Source of the DNA: Ferrovibrio sp046297595
Lineage (GTDB): Bacteria > Pseudomonadota > Alphaproteobacteria > Ferrovibrionales > Ferrovibrionaceae
Direction of reading: 5' to 3'
NCBI RefSeq assembly: GCF_046297595.1
Contig: NZ_JBKBHT010000009.1
Location: 62,001-126,000, forward strand
Length of the DNA: 64,000 bases
Below, piece by piece: positions 22,899-32,819 of this stretch. Made by a program: the position numbers and the translations under genes. The notes under the pieces are model-generated. The model saw only the letters and a list, made by a program, of their open reading frames with translations, did no database searches and was not told the origin of the DNA. Numbering within the stretch: the stretch's first letter is position 1; every line of letters begins with the position of its first letter.

Positions 22899-23936
22899 AT
22901 GAACCTCACCGAACTCAACAAGATCGCCAAGGGCATGGTCGCCACCGGCAAGGGCATCCTGGCCGCCGACGAAAGCACCGGCACCATCGAGAAGCGCTTT
23001 GCCAGCATCAGCGTTACCTCCACCGAGGAGAACCGCCGCGACTACCGCGAGATGCTGTTCACCGCCGCGGGCGCCGAGCAGTATATCTCCGGTGTCATCC
23101 TCTATGACGAAACCCTGCGCCAGAAGGCCAAGGACGGCACGCCGCTGGTCGACATCCTGAACAAGCGCGGCATCATCCCGGGCATCAAGGTCGACAAGGG
23201 CGTGCAGGCCCTGCCGGGCAGCGACGGCGAGAAGATCACCGAAGGCCTCGATGGCCTGGCCAAGCGCATGGCCGAATACCACCAGTTGGGCGCCCGCTTC
23301 GCCAAGTGGCGCGCGGTGCTGAGCATCGACGCCGCCACCGGCAAGCCGAGCCGCCAGTGCCTGGTTGCCAATGCCGAGGCGCTGGCCCGTTATGCCGGCA
23401 TCTGCCAGGCCGCCAACATCGTGCCGATCGTCGAGCCGGAAATCCTGATGGATGGCGGGCACGACCTGGCCACCAGCTATGCCGCCACCGAACGCACCCT
23501 GCACACGGTGTTCGAGCAGCTGGCCCTGCATAACGTGGCCTTCGAAGGCATGATCCTGAAACCGAACATGGTGATCCAGGGCGAGCAGGCCAAGGTGCGC
23601 GCCAGCGTGGATGAAGTGGCCGACGCCACCGTGAAGGTGCTGCTGCGCTGCGTGCCGGCCGCCGTGCCGGGCATCGCCTTCCTCTCGGGCGGCCAGTCGG
23701 ACGAGGATGCTTCGGCCCATCTGGGTGCCATGAACGCGCGCCATCCGAACCTGCCCTGGAAGCTGACCTTCTCCTACGGCCGCGCCCTGCAGGCCCTGCC
23801 GCTGAAGCTGTGGGGCGGCAAGGCCGCCAATGTGGCGAACGCGCAGAAGGGTTACCTGCATCGCGCCAGACTGAACGGCCTGGCCGCCGTGGGCAAATAC
23901 GACCCGAAGCTGGAGCAGGAATTCAAGGCGGCCTGA
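22899..23936 (+). CDS. fba: Class I fructose-bisphosphate aldolase
   Basis: The 345-residue enzyme is of the Schiff-base class I type, similar in layout to animal aldolases: ILAADESTGTIEKRF (20-34), TEENRRDYRE, and the Schiff-base lysine K221 in GMILKPNMV. The C-terminal half has LSGGQSDEDAS and WKLTFSYGRALQ. Start ATG 22899 is used; an ATG five codons earlier is possible. It closes the gap-pgk-fba cluster, which ends in a strong terminator 24 bases downstream. Confidence 0.95.
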   Translation: MNLTELNKIAKGMVATGKGILAADESTGTIEKRFASISVTSTEENRRDYREMLFTAAGAEQYISGVILYDETLRQKAKDGTPLVDILNKRGIIPGIKVDKGVQALPGSDGEKITEGLDGLAKRMAEYHQLGARFAKWRAVLSIDAATGKPSRQCLVANAEALARYAGICQAANIVPIVEPEILMDGGHDLATSYAATERTLHTVFEQLALHNVAFEGMILKPNMVIQGEQAKVRASVDEVADATVKVLLRCVPAAVPGIAFLSGGQSDEDASAHLGAMNARHPNLPWKLTFSYGRALQALPLKLWGGKAANVANAQKGYLHRARLNGLAAVGKYDPKLEQEFKAA

Positions 23937-23959
23937 TCCCGCCTGAACCGCAAAAACAG

Positions 23960-23997
23960 ACGGCCCCGGCAGCGATGCCGGGGCCGTTTTTGTTTCA
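23960..23997. terminator. Bidirectional terminator between fba and hsp20
   Basis: ACGGCCCCGGCA (23960-23971) pairs perfectly with TGCCGGGGCCGT (23976-23987) around loop GCGA and is followed by TTTTTGTTT. On the minus strand the same stem is followed by a T-rich stretch (CTGTTTTTG), so it can stop both convergent genes. Confidence 0.92.
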
Positions 23998-24013
23998 AGA
24001 TTTGAGGCGGCGC

Positions 24014-24487
24014 TTACGCGGCCTTGGGTTGAGCGTCGATCACGGTGGCGCCGACGGCATTGGCGTTGATCGGGATCTGGCGCGGCTTCTTGGCTTCCGG
24101 CACCTCGCGCTTCAGCGCGATATGCAGCAGGCCGTCATTCAGCTCGGCACCGACCACCTTGACCGTATCGGCCAGCTCGAAGCGGCGCTCGAAGGCACGG
24201 CGGGCAATGCCGCGATGCAGATAGGTCACTTCGCCATCGACGGGCTGCTCGACCGCCTTGCCGGTGACCAGCAGGCTGTTTTCCTTCACCGTCACCTCGA
24301 GTTCCTCGGGCTTGAAGCCGGCCACCGCCATGGTAATGCGGTAGGCGTCTTCGCCACGTTTCTCGATGTTGTAGGGCGGGTAGCCGGGCACGGCCTCTTC
24401 GGCGCGGTTGGCCAGTTCAAACAGTCGGTTCACATGGTCGAAGCCAATGCTGGACCGCAGCAGCGGGGCAAAGTCAAAAGCACGCAT
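24014..24487 (-). CDS. Small heat-shock protein (Hsp20/alpha-crystallin)
   Basis: The 157-residue chaperone holds unfolded proteins during stress. The alpha-crystallin domain covers about residues 35-130: YNIEKRGEDAYRITMAVAGF, LLVTGKA, HRGIARRAFERRF and GLLHIALKREVPE. The C-terminal I-x-I motif is IPI (about 138-140). ATG 24487 follows AAGGAGGATGACACC, an excellent ribosome site. The 5' leader contains a bulged hairpin and a possible heat-shock promoter further upstream, suggesting heat control. Confidence 0.92.
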   Translation of the reverse strand: MRAFDFAPLLRSSIGFDHVNRLFELANRAEEAVPGYPPYNIEKRGEDAYRITMAVAGFKPEELEVTVKENSLLVTGKAVEQPVDGEVTYLHRGIARRAFERRFELADTVKVVGAELNDGLLHIALKREVPEAKKPRQIPINANAVGATVIDAQPKAA

Positions 24488-24522
24488 GGTGTCATCCTCC
24501 TTAAAGCGATGCATCCGGTTCA

Positions 24523-24545
24523 CGATCCGCAACATTGCCGGATCG
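24523..24545 (-). promoter_or_regulatory. Hairpin in hsp20 leader
   Basis: On the minus strand CGATCCG-G-CAA and TTG-CGGATCG form a 10-bp stem with one bulged G and a two-base loop, 36 bases before the hsp20 start codon. It could be part of a thermosensor leader or an RNA stability element. It does not itself pair with the ribosome site, so a thermometer role is uncertain. Confidence 0.4.
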
Positions 24546-24586
24546 CCGTGATTGCCGGGCCCGCATGGGCGCCCGGTATGACAGGG

Positions 24587-24615
24587 ATGTAGGAAGCGGA
24601 AAAGCCGGCTTCAAG
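24587..24615 (-). promoter_or_regulatory. Possible sigma-32 (RpoH) promoter of hsp20
   Basis: The minus strand reads CTTGAA at 24615-24610 and CCTACAT at 24593-24587, separated by about 16-18 bases. This resembles the alphaproteobacterial heat-shock consensus CTTG-N17/18-CYTAT-T with one mismatch. The distance to the start codon leaves a leader of roughly 90 bases. Confidence 0.5.
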
Positions 24616-24654
24616 AGGGCGATTAACCTCGGCCCTCCGCAGTCAGTCCGGAGG

Positions 24655-24936
24655 TCATCCGACCGTGATCGGATACCACTTGAACTCGGTCAGCGCGCGA
24701 CCGCGCAGGATGTCGACCACATGTTTGGGACCGACGAATTCCGGCGCCAGGTTGATACCTTGGGCGGCCAGGACCAGGGTGGAATTCTTGAACAACGGCT
24801 TCATCGCGGCTAGGGAGCGCGCGGCCATCTCGTCGGTCGCGATGGCGGAATAGGATACGTAAATGACCGTGATGATCTCGTTGCCGAGCTTGATCGAGGC
24901 GGATTGATAGACCTGGGCCATCGGCGCGGTTCTCAT
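24655..24936 (-). CDS. Hypothetical protein
   Basis: A 93-residue protein beginning MRTAPMAQVYQSASIKLG. It has a mixed alpha/beta pattern (EIITVIYVSYSAIATDEMAARSL, part shown, then STLVLAAQGINLAPEFVGPKHVVDIL). AAAGGC lies just before ATG 24936, with ATG 24921 as an alternative start. Codon use is like its neighbours, and the frame on the opposite strand is not convincing. No family is recognised. It sits between hsp20 and rpmE on the same strand. Confidence 0.6.
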   Translation of the reverse strand: MRTAPMAQVYQSASIKLGNEIITVIYVSYSAIATDEMAARSLAAMKPLFKNSTLVLAAQGINLAPEFVGPKHVVDILRGRALTEFKWYPITVG

Positions 24937-25033
24937 TGCCTTTATGCGCGCTGTATCAGCCTGACTGGCATAGCAGCGGCTTCGTTAAGGAAGGATGAGG
25001 CCTGTTCGGATACAGCGCAATCAAGCCGGGCAA

Positions 25034-25060
25034 CAAAAAAGCGGCCCGAAAGGGCCGCTT
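25034..25060 (-). terminator. Terminator of rpmE
   Basis: On the minus strand AAGCGGCCC (25052-25060) pairs with GGGCCGCTT (25039-25047) around a 4-base loop, then runs into TTTTTT. It lies 42 bases beyond the rpmE stop codon. Confidence 0.9.
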
Positions 25061-25101
25061 GTTGCCGCCGGGTATGCCCCGGCGAATAATCCGTCTGCGA
25101 T

Positions 25102-25329
25102 TTACTTCTTCAGGCCGAAGCTGCCGAAGCGCTTCTTGAACTTGGCCACCTGGCCACCCGATTCGTTCAGGCGGGCCGGACCACCGGTCCAGGCCGGATG
25201 GGAGCTCGAGTCGATATCGAGCATCATGGTGTCGCCGGGCTTGCCCCAGGTCGAACGGGTCGTATAGACGGTCCCGTCGGTCATCTGCACCTTGATCTCG
25301 TGATAATCCGGATGGATATCGGCCTTCAT
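25102..25329 (-). CDS. rpmE: 50S ribosomal protein L31
   Basis: The 75-residue protein matches L31: MKADIHPDYHEIKVQMTDG at the start (18 of these typical), TTRSTWG, DIDSSSHPAWTG and the basic end VAKFKKRFG. It lacks the CxxC zinc pair found in some L31 forms, so it belongs to the zinc-free (C-minus) type. It sits alone with its own terminator. Confidence 0.95.
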   Translation of the reverse strand: MKADIHPDYHEIKVQMTDGTVYTTRSTWGKPGDTMMLDIDSSSHPAWTGGPARLNESGGQVAKFKKRFGSFGLKK

Positions 25330-25477
25330 GACTGCTCTCCTGGGCCAGCCTGGGGGATTGCCCGCCAGAAGCCCGAAAAAATCCTCAATGGGCGGGGGTT
25401 ATAGCCAGAACCGCCCGGCCCCGCAAGGGCGGAAACCATGATCGGGCAGCTGGCCTACAAACCATTGATTAGAAATA

Positions 25478-26872
25478 CTAATTCTGCGCCAGCCCCCGTC
25501 GCCAACGCTCGTAGGGGGCAGGATCGGTCAAATCCAGCCCCAGCTTGTCGAGTCCGTCCAGGATCGGGATGAACCCGTTCAGACTGGTATTCCGCAGGCT
25601 GCTATCCGAAGCCCAGCCGATGACTGCAATACCAACCGCATTCCCCTGCCGATCAAGCAAAGGGCCGCCGCTATTGCCGCCATGGATGGGAACATCGGCC
25701 TGGATCAGTTCGTAGGGCTGGCCCGGCGGTCGAGCCGGCCGCCAGGCACTGACCACGCCGCGAGTCACGGTCCAGGCCAGGGAGGTCATCTGCGGCGCCC
25801 CGATCGCATAAACTTCCTCGGCGACCCGGACGGGACTTTCACGGATCGGCAGCGTCGGATAGCCGCTGCCCTCCAGTTTGAGCAGGGCGACATCCCGCGC
25901 TTCATGCCGACGCAGCACTTCGCCGATGAGCGTGCGGCCAGATACCAGCCGAACCCGGACAAAGCGCTGGCCGCCCACCACATGCTGGTTGGTCAGCACC
26001 AGACCGTCTTCGGAAACCAGGAACCCGGAGCCATGCGAGCCTTCGCCCACTTCGATGAGCACCGTCGCGGCGCGAACTTGATCGATATGCCTGTCGATCG
26101 GCTGCGCCGATAATGACTGGCGCAGCAGTGGGCGCCGGGGCGCTGGAACTCCCGTACTGCCTGCCGCCGCCTCGCGCAGTGGATTCTGCGACACTATGGC
26201 GCGCAAACTCGCATCGGCCGCCACCTTGTTGGCGGTATCGGCGAAGGCATGCTGCACGAACAGATCGTAGTCGCCGGGCAAAGGAGACTTGCTTTCGAAC
26301 ACGCCCTCGACATCCCTCTGCCACACGACCTGACGGCGCAGCGGATCGTAAATCTGCCAGTTGACGGTTACGCGTAGCGTGCCGGATAGGTTGCCATCAG
26401 GCACGCCGGACCACGAATCGACATGCCGACAGAAATCGCCACTGATATTGCTGATGTTGGCACCGGCGAGGAAATCGGGCTGATCGCGCTGGCTGGTTTC
26501 GAACAGCGCGTTCGGGTTGCCGACAACGCGATAGCCATGCCCGTCAAATACCCGATAAAATATATCGTTATAGGCAACGGCATTCAGCAATTTGCGATCG
26601 CTGTCATAGTGCAGCTTGCTGTTGTAGTAGCAGGTCAGCGGCTTGAACCTGGCCTCGCCAATCACTGCGCCACGCGGCACCGTTGTTTGCACCCGGCTGA
26701 ATCCGATCGGGCGCATATCGGGCTGAATGCCGCCATGGGCCTTTGCGGGCTCTATCACGGTGCCATCGGCCTGGGTCACCGCCCTGGCCTCTATAACCGG
26801 TGGCGCCGTCGCCACGCTGCGGCAGTTTGCGCAAAACAACGCCACACCGACCATAACAACGAACCGCCACAT
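25478..26872 (-). CDS. Trypsin-like serine protease with large N-terminal domain, exported
   Basis: The protein is 464 residues from ATG 26872, which follows GCGAGGG; a TTG eight codons earlier is possible. Residues 1-20 are a hydrophobic signal or lipoprotein-type anchor (CANC at 14-17). Residues about 30-240 are an uncharacterised domain. The C-terminal S1C protease domain has the complete triad: H297 in TNQHVV, D327 in ARDVALL and S401 in GGNSGGPLL. No PDZ domain follows, unlike DegP. It probably acts in the periplasm or outer membrane; its substrate is unknown. Confidence 0.85.
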   Translation of the reverse strand: MWRFVVMVGVALFCANCRSVATAPPVIEARAVTQADGTVIEPAKAHGGIQPDMRPIGFSRVQTTVPRGAVIGEARFKPLTCYYNSKLHYDSDRKLLNAVAYNDIFYRVFDGHGYRVVGNPNALFETSQRDQPDFLAGANISNISGDFCRHVDSWSGVPDGNLSGTLRVTVNWQIYDPLRRQVVWQRDVEGVFESKSPLPGDYDLFVQHAFADTANKVAADASLRAIVSQNPLREAAAGSTGVPAPRRPLLRQSLSAQPIDRHIDQVRAATVLIEVGEGSHGSGFLVSEDGLVLTNQHVVGGQRFVRVRLVSGRTLIGEVLRRHEARDVALLKLEGSGYPTLPIRESPVRVAEEVYAIGAPQMTSLAWTVTRGVVSAWRPARPPGQPYELIQADVPIHGGNSGGPLLDRQGNAVGIAVIGWASDSSLRNTSLNGFIPILDGLDKLGLDLTDPAPYERWRRGLAQN

Positions 26873-27065
26873 GGCACCCTCGCACCGCCTCTTCAATCAT
26901 TTGATTCCTATACATGCAGTTAAAGAACATAAAGCGAAATATAGTCGATCATAAGAAGTACATACACTAGCATGCAGACTGGAATGCCTCTACATCGACC
27001 TGTCGCGTTGTGACACAGGGGTGCGGGAGCTATAACCGGCCTCTCTTCATTCTTTCGCCGAAACG

Positions 27066-28842
<1,777 letters not shown>

Positions 28843-28856
<14 letters not shown>

Positions 28857-29961
28857 CCGCCGCACGGACAAACCGCTGCAACGCGGCCTGATGCGCTTCT
28901 GGTGGCGCTTCATCCTCATCGCGCTGATCGCTTACGTCGGCTACACGATCTGGCTTGGCGGCGCTTACCGTGATGTCGAACCTTTCGTAGCCGGGCAGTG
29001 CATCGCGGTAACCGCGCCACCCGGCCCGGAAGACATGGCGATCCTGCCCGGCGGCCATGCGGCCATCATCTCGAGCCAGGACCGGCGCGACCGCGCGGCC
29101 CAGGGCGGCCTGTATCTCTATGACATGACCAGCCGGCCAGGTCGCTTCACACCGATCGCCCTCCCGCCGAACCTGCCTTTCCATCCCCACGGCATGAGCC
29201 TGTTCGCCGCGCCCGACGGCCAGGTTTTCCTGCAGGTGATCAATCACCGCGACGCCAAACGCCACACGGTGGAAATCTTCCTGCTGCAACTGGCTGCCGA
29301 CGGCACGCCCACGGTGCGCCATCGCGGCAGCGTGAGCAGCGATCTGTTCGTGCATCCCAACGGCATCGCGGCGGTTGGGCCCGAGGCCTTCTATCTTACT
29401 AATGACCGCGGCAGCGGACCGGGCTGGATGCATATGGTGGAAAACCTGCTGCAGCTCAGCCGTTCGACCGTGGTCTATCACGATGGCCGCTTCGTCCGCG
29501 TGGTGGCGGAAGACATCGCCTTCGCCAATGGCGTGGAACTTTCCGCCGATGGCGGCACGCTGCTGACCGCCTCCACACTATGGCGCATGCTGATGACCTA
29601 TGCGCGCGATCCGTCCAGCGGCATGCTACTGCGGACCGGCAGCCTGCCGCTGCCATTTGGCCCCGACAACATCCGTCGCGACGCCAATGGCGATCTCTGG
29701 GTTGCCGGCCATCCCAACGCTTTCGCCTTCATCGGCCACGCCATGAATGCTGAGAAGGAAAGCCCCGGCAAGGTGCTGCGCATCAGTCGAGACAATCGCG
29801 GCGCCACGCGGATGCAGGAAGTCTTTGCCGATCCTGGCACCCTGCTATCGGGCGCCAGCGTTGCGGTCCACCACCAGGGGCGATTGCTGATCGGTGCGGT
29901 ATTCCAGTCCAGCCTGCTGGACTGCCAACTCGATCCAAACCAGTTCAAAGACGTAAATTAG
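28843..29961 (+). CDS. Arylesterase/SMP-30-like beta-propeller protein, membrane-anchored
   Basis: The 372-residue protein has an N-terminal membrane helix (about 22-39, FILIALIAYVGYTIWLGG) and a periplasmic six-bladed propeller of the paraoxonase/SMP-30 group: PEDMAILPGG, HPHGMSLF, VHPNGIAAVG, DIAFANGVELS, GPDNIRRDANGDLWVAGHP. The repeated N-G/D-N calcium ligands fit a lactonase or arylesterase. ATG 28843 is chosen to overlap the ABC gene stop. A shared role with the exporter is suggested by coupling only. Confidence 0.78.
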
Positions 29962-29974
29962 GCACCGTAATAAT

Positions 29975-30442
29975 TCAGAAGCGGTAACGCGCGCATTGAT
30001 CGGCGCGCAGCACGCTCTCCTGCCGGAATCGCGTCTTATACTCGGCTGCAATGGCATCCAGCGCCTGATCGGATTCGCCATCACCTTCATGCAGCACCAG
30101 CAGGATATGGCTGTCTTCGCGCACAGCCGCGCCAGTTCGGGATGAGCGCCAGGCACCCTGGCCGGCCAGCAATGTGAACCCGTCCGGGAAACGCGGAACG
30201 ATCACTTCATCGACGAAGCGGTCCCAGTCTGCCGCCTCGACCCTGCCCTGATCGGCGATGGCCGTACCGAAGAACAGGCTGCTGCTTTGCTGCCGGCACA
30301 ATGCCAGCGGATTGAACCAAGCATAGGCAGCCGTCGCAACCAGCAGCATGAAAACGACACTGCTGAGCACCAGGGCAGCGACGACACGGGCCTGCAAGCT
30401 TCCGAGCCGCTCTCCGACCTTCAGGAAGGCTTCCTCGAACAT
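29975..30442 (-). CDS. DUF3574 protein with membrane helix
   Basis: The 155-residue protein has one membrane helix (about 19-43, VVAALVLSSVVFMLLVATAAYAWF) and then a DUF3574-like domain: SLFFGTAIAD, WDRFVDEVIVPRFPDGFTLLAG, QGAWRSS, and FRQESVLRAD near the C terminus. DUF3574 proteins have no known function. Its ATG directly follows the stop of the OmpA/MotB-like gene (TGA-ATG), so it is the third gene of that operon. Confidence 0.8.
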   Translation of the reverse strand: MFEEAFLKVGERLGSLQARVVAALVLSSVVFMLLVATAAYAWFNPLALCRQQSSSLFFGTAIADQGRVEAADWDRFVDEVIVPRFPDGFTLLAGQGAWRSSRTGAAVREDSHILLVLHEGDGESDQALDAIAAEYKTRFRQESVLRADQCARYRF

Positions 30443-31513
30443 TCAGCGTTCGGTGAGCTTGAGTTCGATACGGCGGTTGCGACGATAAGCGATCTGGTCG
30501 TCGCGCGCATCCAGCGGCTGAAACTCGCCGAAGCCCGTGGCAGCCAAACGCTCCACCGGCACGCCCTGACTGGCCAGGAACTTCACCACCGAGATGGCGC
30601 GCGCCGAGGAAAGCTCCCAATTCGAGGGGAATTGCGGCGTGCTGATCGGCAGCTTGTCGGTATGGCCGTCCACGCGCAGCACCCAGGGCAGGTCGCTCGG
30701 GATTTTGCTGCTGATCTCGATCAGGGTCTTGGCCAGCTTGGCGATCTGCTCGCGGCCTTCGGGTTTGAGTTCGGCCGAGGCCGAGTCGAACAGCACTTCC
30801 GACTGAAACACGAAGCGGTCGCCCACGATCTGGATGTCGCGGCGATTGCCCAGCGCCTGCCGCAGGCGGCCGAAAAACTCCGAACGGTAATTCACCAGTT
30901 CGTCGACCTTGCGGGCCAGCGCCGCGTTCAGCCGCTTGCCCAGATCGCTGATCTGCGCCTGATTGGCCTTGTCCTTGTCTTCACTCTCTTTGAGGATGCG
31001 TTCGATCTGCGCCATCTGTTCCCGCAATGCCGCAAGCTGGCGATTGAGCAGATCGATCTGGCTGCGCGCCTCGGCGGTCAGCCGCTTCTCCTGATCCAGT
31101 TGGCTGCTGCTGGAGACCAGCTTGCCCTGCAGGTCGACGATGATCTGTTGCTGCTGCGCAAGATTCTTCTCGGTCTCGTCGGCCCGGGCCTGGCTTTCGG
31201 CCAGCACGGCTGCCAGCTGGTCTCGTTCGGCATTCACACTGCTCAGCGTCGCCTGCAGATTGGAGAGGTCGAGCTGCAGCTTGGCGTTGCTGCTTTTTTC
31301 CAGCGACAATTGCTCGACCAGCCCGGCCAGTTCGCTGCGCAAGGCATCAATGGCCTTGTCGCGGCCCGAAATCGCATTGGCGAGGAAGAACTGCACCAGG
31401 ATGAATACCGCGAGAACGAAAACGACAACCATCAGCAGTGTCGACAGCACGTCGACATAGCCGGGCCATGCTCCGGCACTCTGATGGTCGTTACGCCGGC
31501 GGCTCAGCGCCAT
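30443..31513 (-). CDS. MotB/OmpA-like membrane protein with long coiled coil
   Basis: The 356-residue protein has one N-terminal membrane helix (about 21-45, DVLSTLLMVVVFVLAVFILV) with an Asp at its start as in MotB. A coiled coil of about 150 residues (50-205) follows, then a C-terminal OmpA peptidoglycan-binding domain (VFQSEVLFDSASAELKPEG, VDGHTDKLPI, LSSARAISVVKFLASQG, GFGEFQPL and RRNRRIELKL). Together with the ExbB/MotA-like gene upstream it should form a proton-driven stator-type complex anchored to the wall. It is not a flagellar MotB, since flagellar genes are absent here. The gap to the upstream gene is 6 bases. Confidence 0.85.
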   Translation of the reverse strand: MALSRRRNDHQSAGAWPGYVDVLSTLLMVVVFVLAVFILVQFFLANAISGRDKAIDALRSELAGLVEQLSLEKSSNAKLQLDLSNLQATLSSVNAERDQLAAVLAESQARADETEKNLAQQQQIIVDLQGKLVSSSSQLDQEKRLTAEARSQIDLLNRQLAALREQMAQIERILKESEDKDKANQAQISDLGKRLNAALARKVDELVNYRSEFFGRLRQALGNRRDIQIVGDRFVFQSEVLFDSASAELKPEGREQIAKLAKTLIEISSKIPSDLPWVLRVDGHTDKLPISTPQFPSNWELSSARAISVVKFLASQGVPVERLAATGFGEFQPLDARDDQIAYRRNRRIELKLTER

Positions 31514-31519
31514 GATGGA

Positions 31520-32680
31520 TCAGCCCTGCCGCCGCGGCGCATCCGCCATGGCCGCGATGGTGCGCGACAGCAGCTTGATCTCGGCGCGCATGTCGTCGAC
31601 CAGTTTGGCCCGCCCCTGGGCGGCGTCGTCGAGCAGGCGGTTCAGCAGGATGTCGATGTTGCGCAAGTGCCCACGGCTGGCGGCATCGAAACTGCCGCTT
31701 TCCGCATTCTGCGCCAGCTTGGCCATGATCGGCTTCATTTCGATCTGGTGTTCCGTGAGCTTCAGCAGCAGTCCCTGTTCGGCGCGCATCTGCTCGGTTA
31801 ACAGGCTCAGCTTTTCGTTCAACTGCATCAGCGCGGCGCCGCTCTGGCTGCGGTTCTCCTCACCGCGCGCCATGGTGCGCTGCAGGTTATCGAGGCTGTC
31901 CGCCGTCTGCTCCAGCAGGGCCTGCACATAGGCCGGCACCGACTGGTCGCCATCCGACACGGCCCCGCCGCCCACACGGGTGAAGCTAGCCAGCCATTCT
32001 TCGAGGTCGTTGTAAAAGCGGTTTTGCGCCTGACCGGCCTGCAGGTCGAGGAAACCGAGGATCAGAGAACCGGCCAAACCCATGAGCGAGGTCGAGAATG
32101 CCAGTCCCATGCCGGCCAGCGGTGTCTCCAGACCGCCCTTGAGCTTGGAGAACAGCACGTTGATGTCGTCATTGCTGTTCAGCGACAGGGCGTTGATGGT
32201 GTCGCTGACGCCGGTGATGGTTTCGAGCAGGCCCCAGAAGGTGCCAAGCAGGCCGAGGAACACCATCAGGCCGATGAAATAGCGCGAGATGTCGCGCGCT
32301 TCATCCAGTCGCGAACCGACGGAATCAAGCAGTGCCCGCGTGGCGGCGGCCGACAGCGAGCCCCGCGGCCCGCGATTGGCCAGCATGCGCGCCAGCGGCC
32401 CGAGCAGCGTAGAGGGTTCGCCGACCGCACCGGCAGCCGCACCGCGCTGCGCTTTCTGCCACGCCTCGACCCAGTTCACTTCCTGGCCGACGATCCAGAC
32501 CTGGCGGAAGGCATAAAGAATGCCGATCACCAGAACCGCGGCGATCAGGCCGTTCAGTGCCGGATTGGCCATGAAGGCGCGCAGCAGCGCCGCATGCAGA
32601 ACCGCGATCACCGCGCCGACTGCGATGAGGAATGCGATCATGCGAAACAGAAAACGGCCAGGCTTGGTCATGCGGTCCAT
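31520..32680 (-). CDS. MotA/TolQ/ExbB proton-channel family protein
   Basis: The 386-residue inner-membrane protein has hydrophobic helices near 12-32, 42-60, about 135-160 and 185-205. The channel motif is FLGLLGTFWGLLETI (about 145-160) and TPLAGMGLAFSTSLMGLAGSL (about 180-200), typical of the ExbB/TolQ/MotA fold. The C-terminal 150 residues are helical and probably cytosolic. It pairs with the OmpA-type protein 6 bases downstream. ATG 32671 is an alternative start. The complex is likely proton driven, with unknown output. Confidence 0.85.
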   Translation of the reverse strand: MDRMTKPGRFLFRMIAFLIAVGAVIAVLHAALLRAFMANPALNGLIAAVLVIGILYAFRQVWIVGQEVNWVEAWQKAQRGAAAGAVGEPSTLLGPLARMLANRGPRGSLSAAATRALLDSVGSRLDEARDISRYFIGLMVFLGLLGTFWGLLETITGVSDTINALSLNSNDDINVLFSKLKGGLETPLAGMGLAFSTSLMGLAGSLILGFLDLQAGQAQNRFYNDLEEWLASFTRVGGGAVSDGDQSVPAYVQALLEQTADSLDNLQRTMARGEENRSQSGAALMQLNEKLSLLTEQMRAEQGLLLKLTEHQIEMKPIMAKLAQNAESGSFDAASRGHLRNIDILLNRLLDDAAQGRAKLVDDMRAEIKLLSRTIAAMADAPRRQG

Positions 32681-32819
32681 CCTTCCGTCTCTGCCGTAAG
32701 GAGCGAATACGGCATTTTCACGGCGGTAAACCCGTCGCGCAGACAGGCAAGCGAATCAATTTCCCTGGCTCCAATCATCGCTTAAGCGATGGAGACCGAT
32801 CAACCCGAAGCTTGGATGA

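Noticed and set aside
20400..23861. 1153-codon open frame on the minus strand across gap, pgk and fba
   Set aside because: It is the shadow of three confirmed enzymes and its composition (histidine- and glutamine-rich) is that of antisense translation.
30443..32680. Zorya-type (ZorAB) defence system
   Set aside because: The proton-channel and OmpA-type genes are present, but no ZorC, ZorD or ZorE-like gene is near, and the long coiled coil is on the OmpA partner, not on the channel protein.
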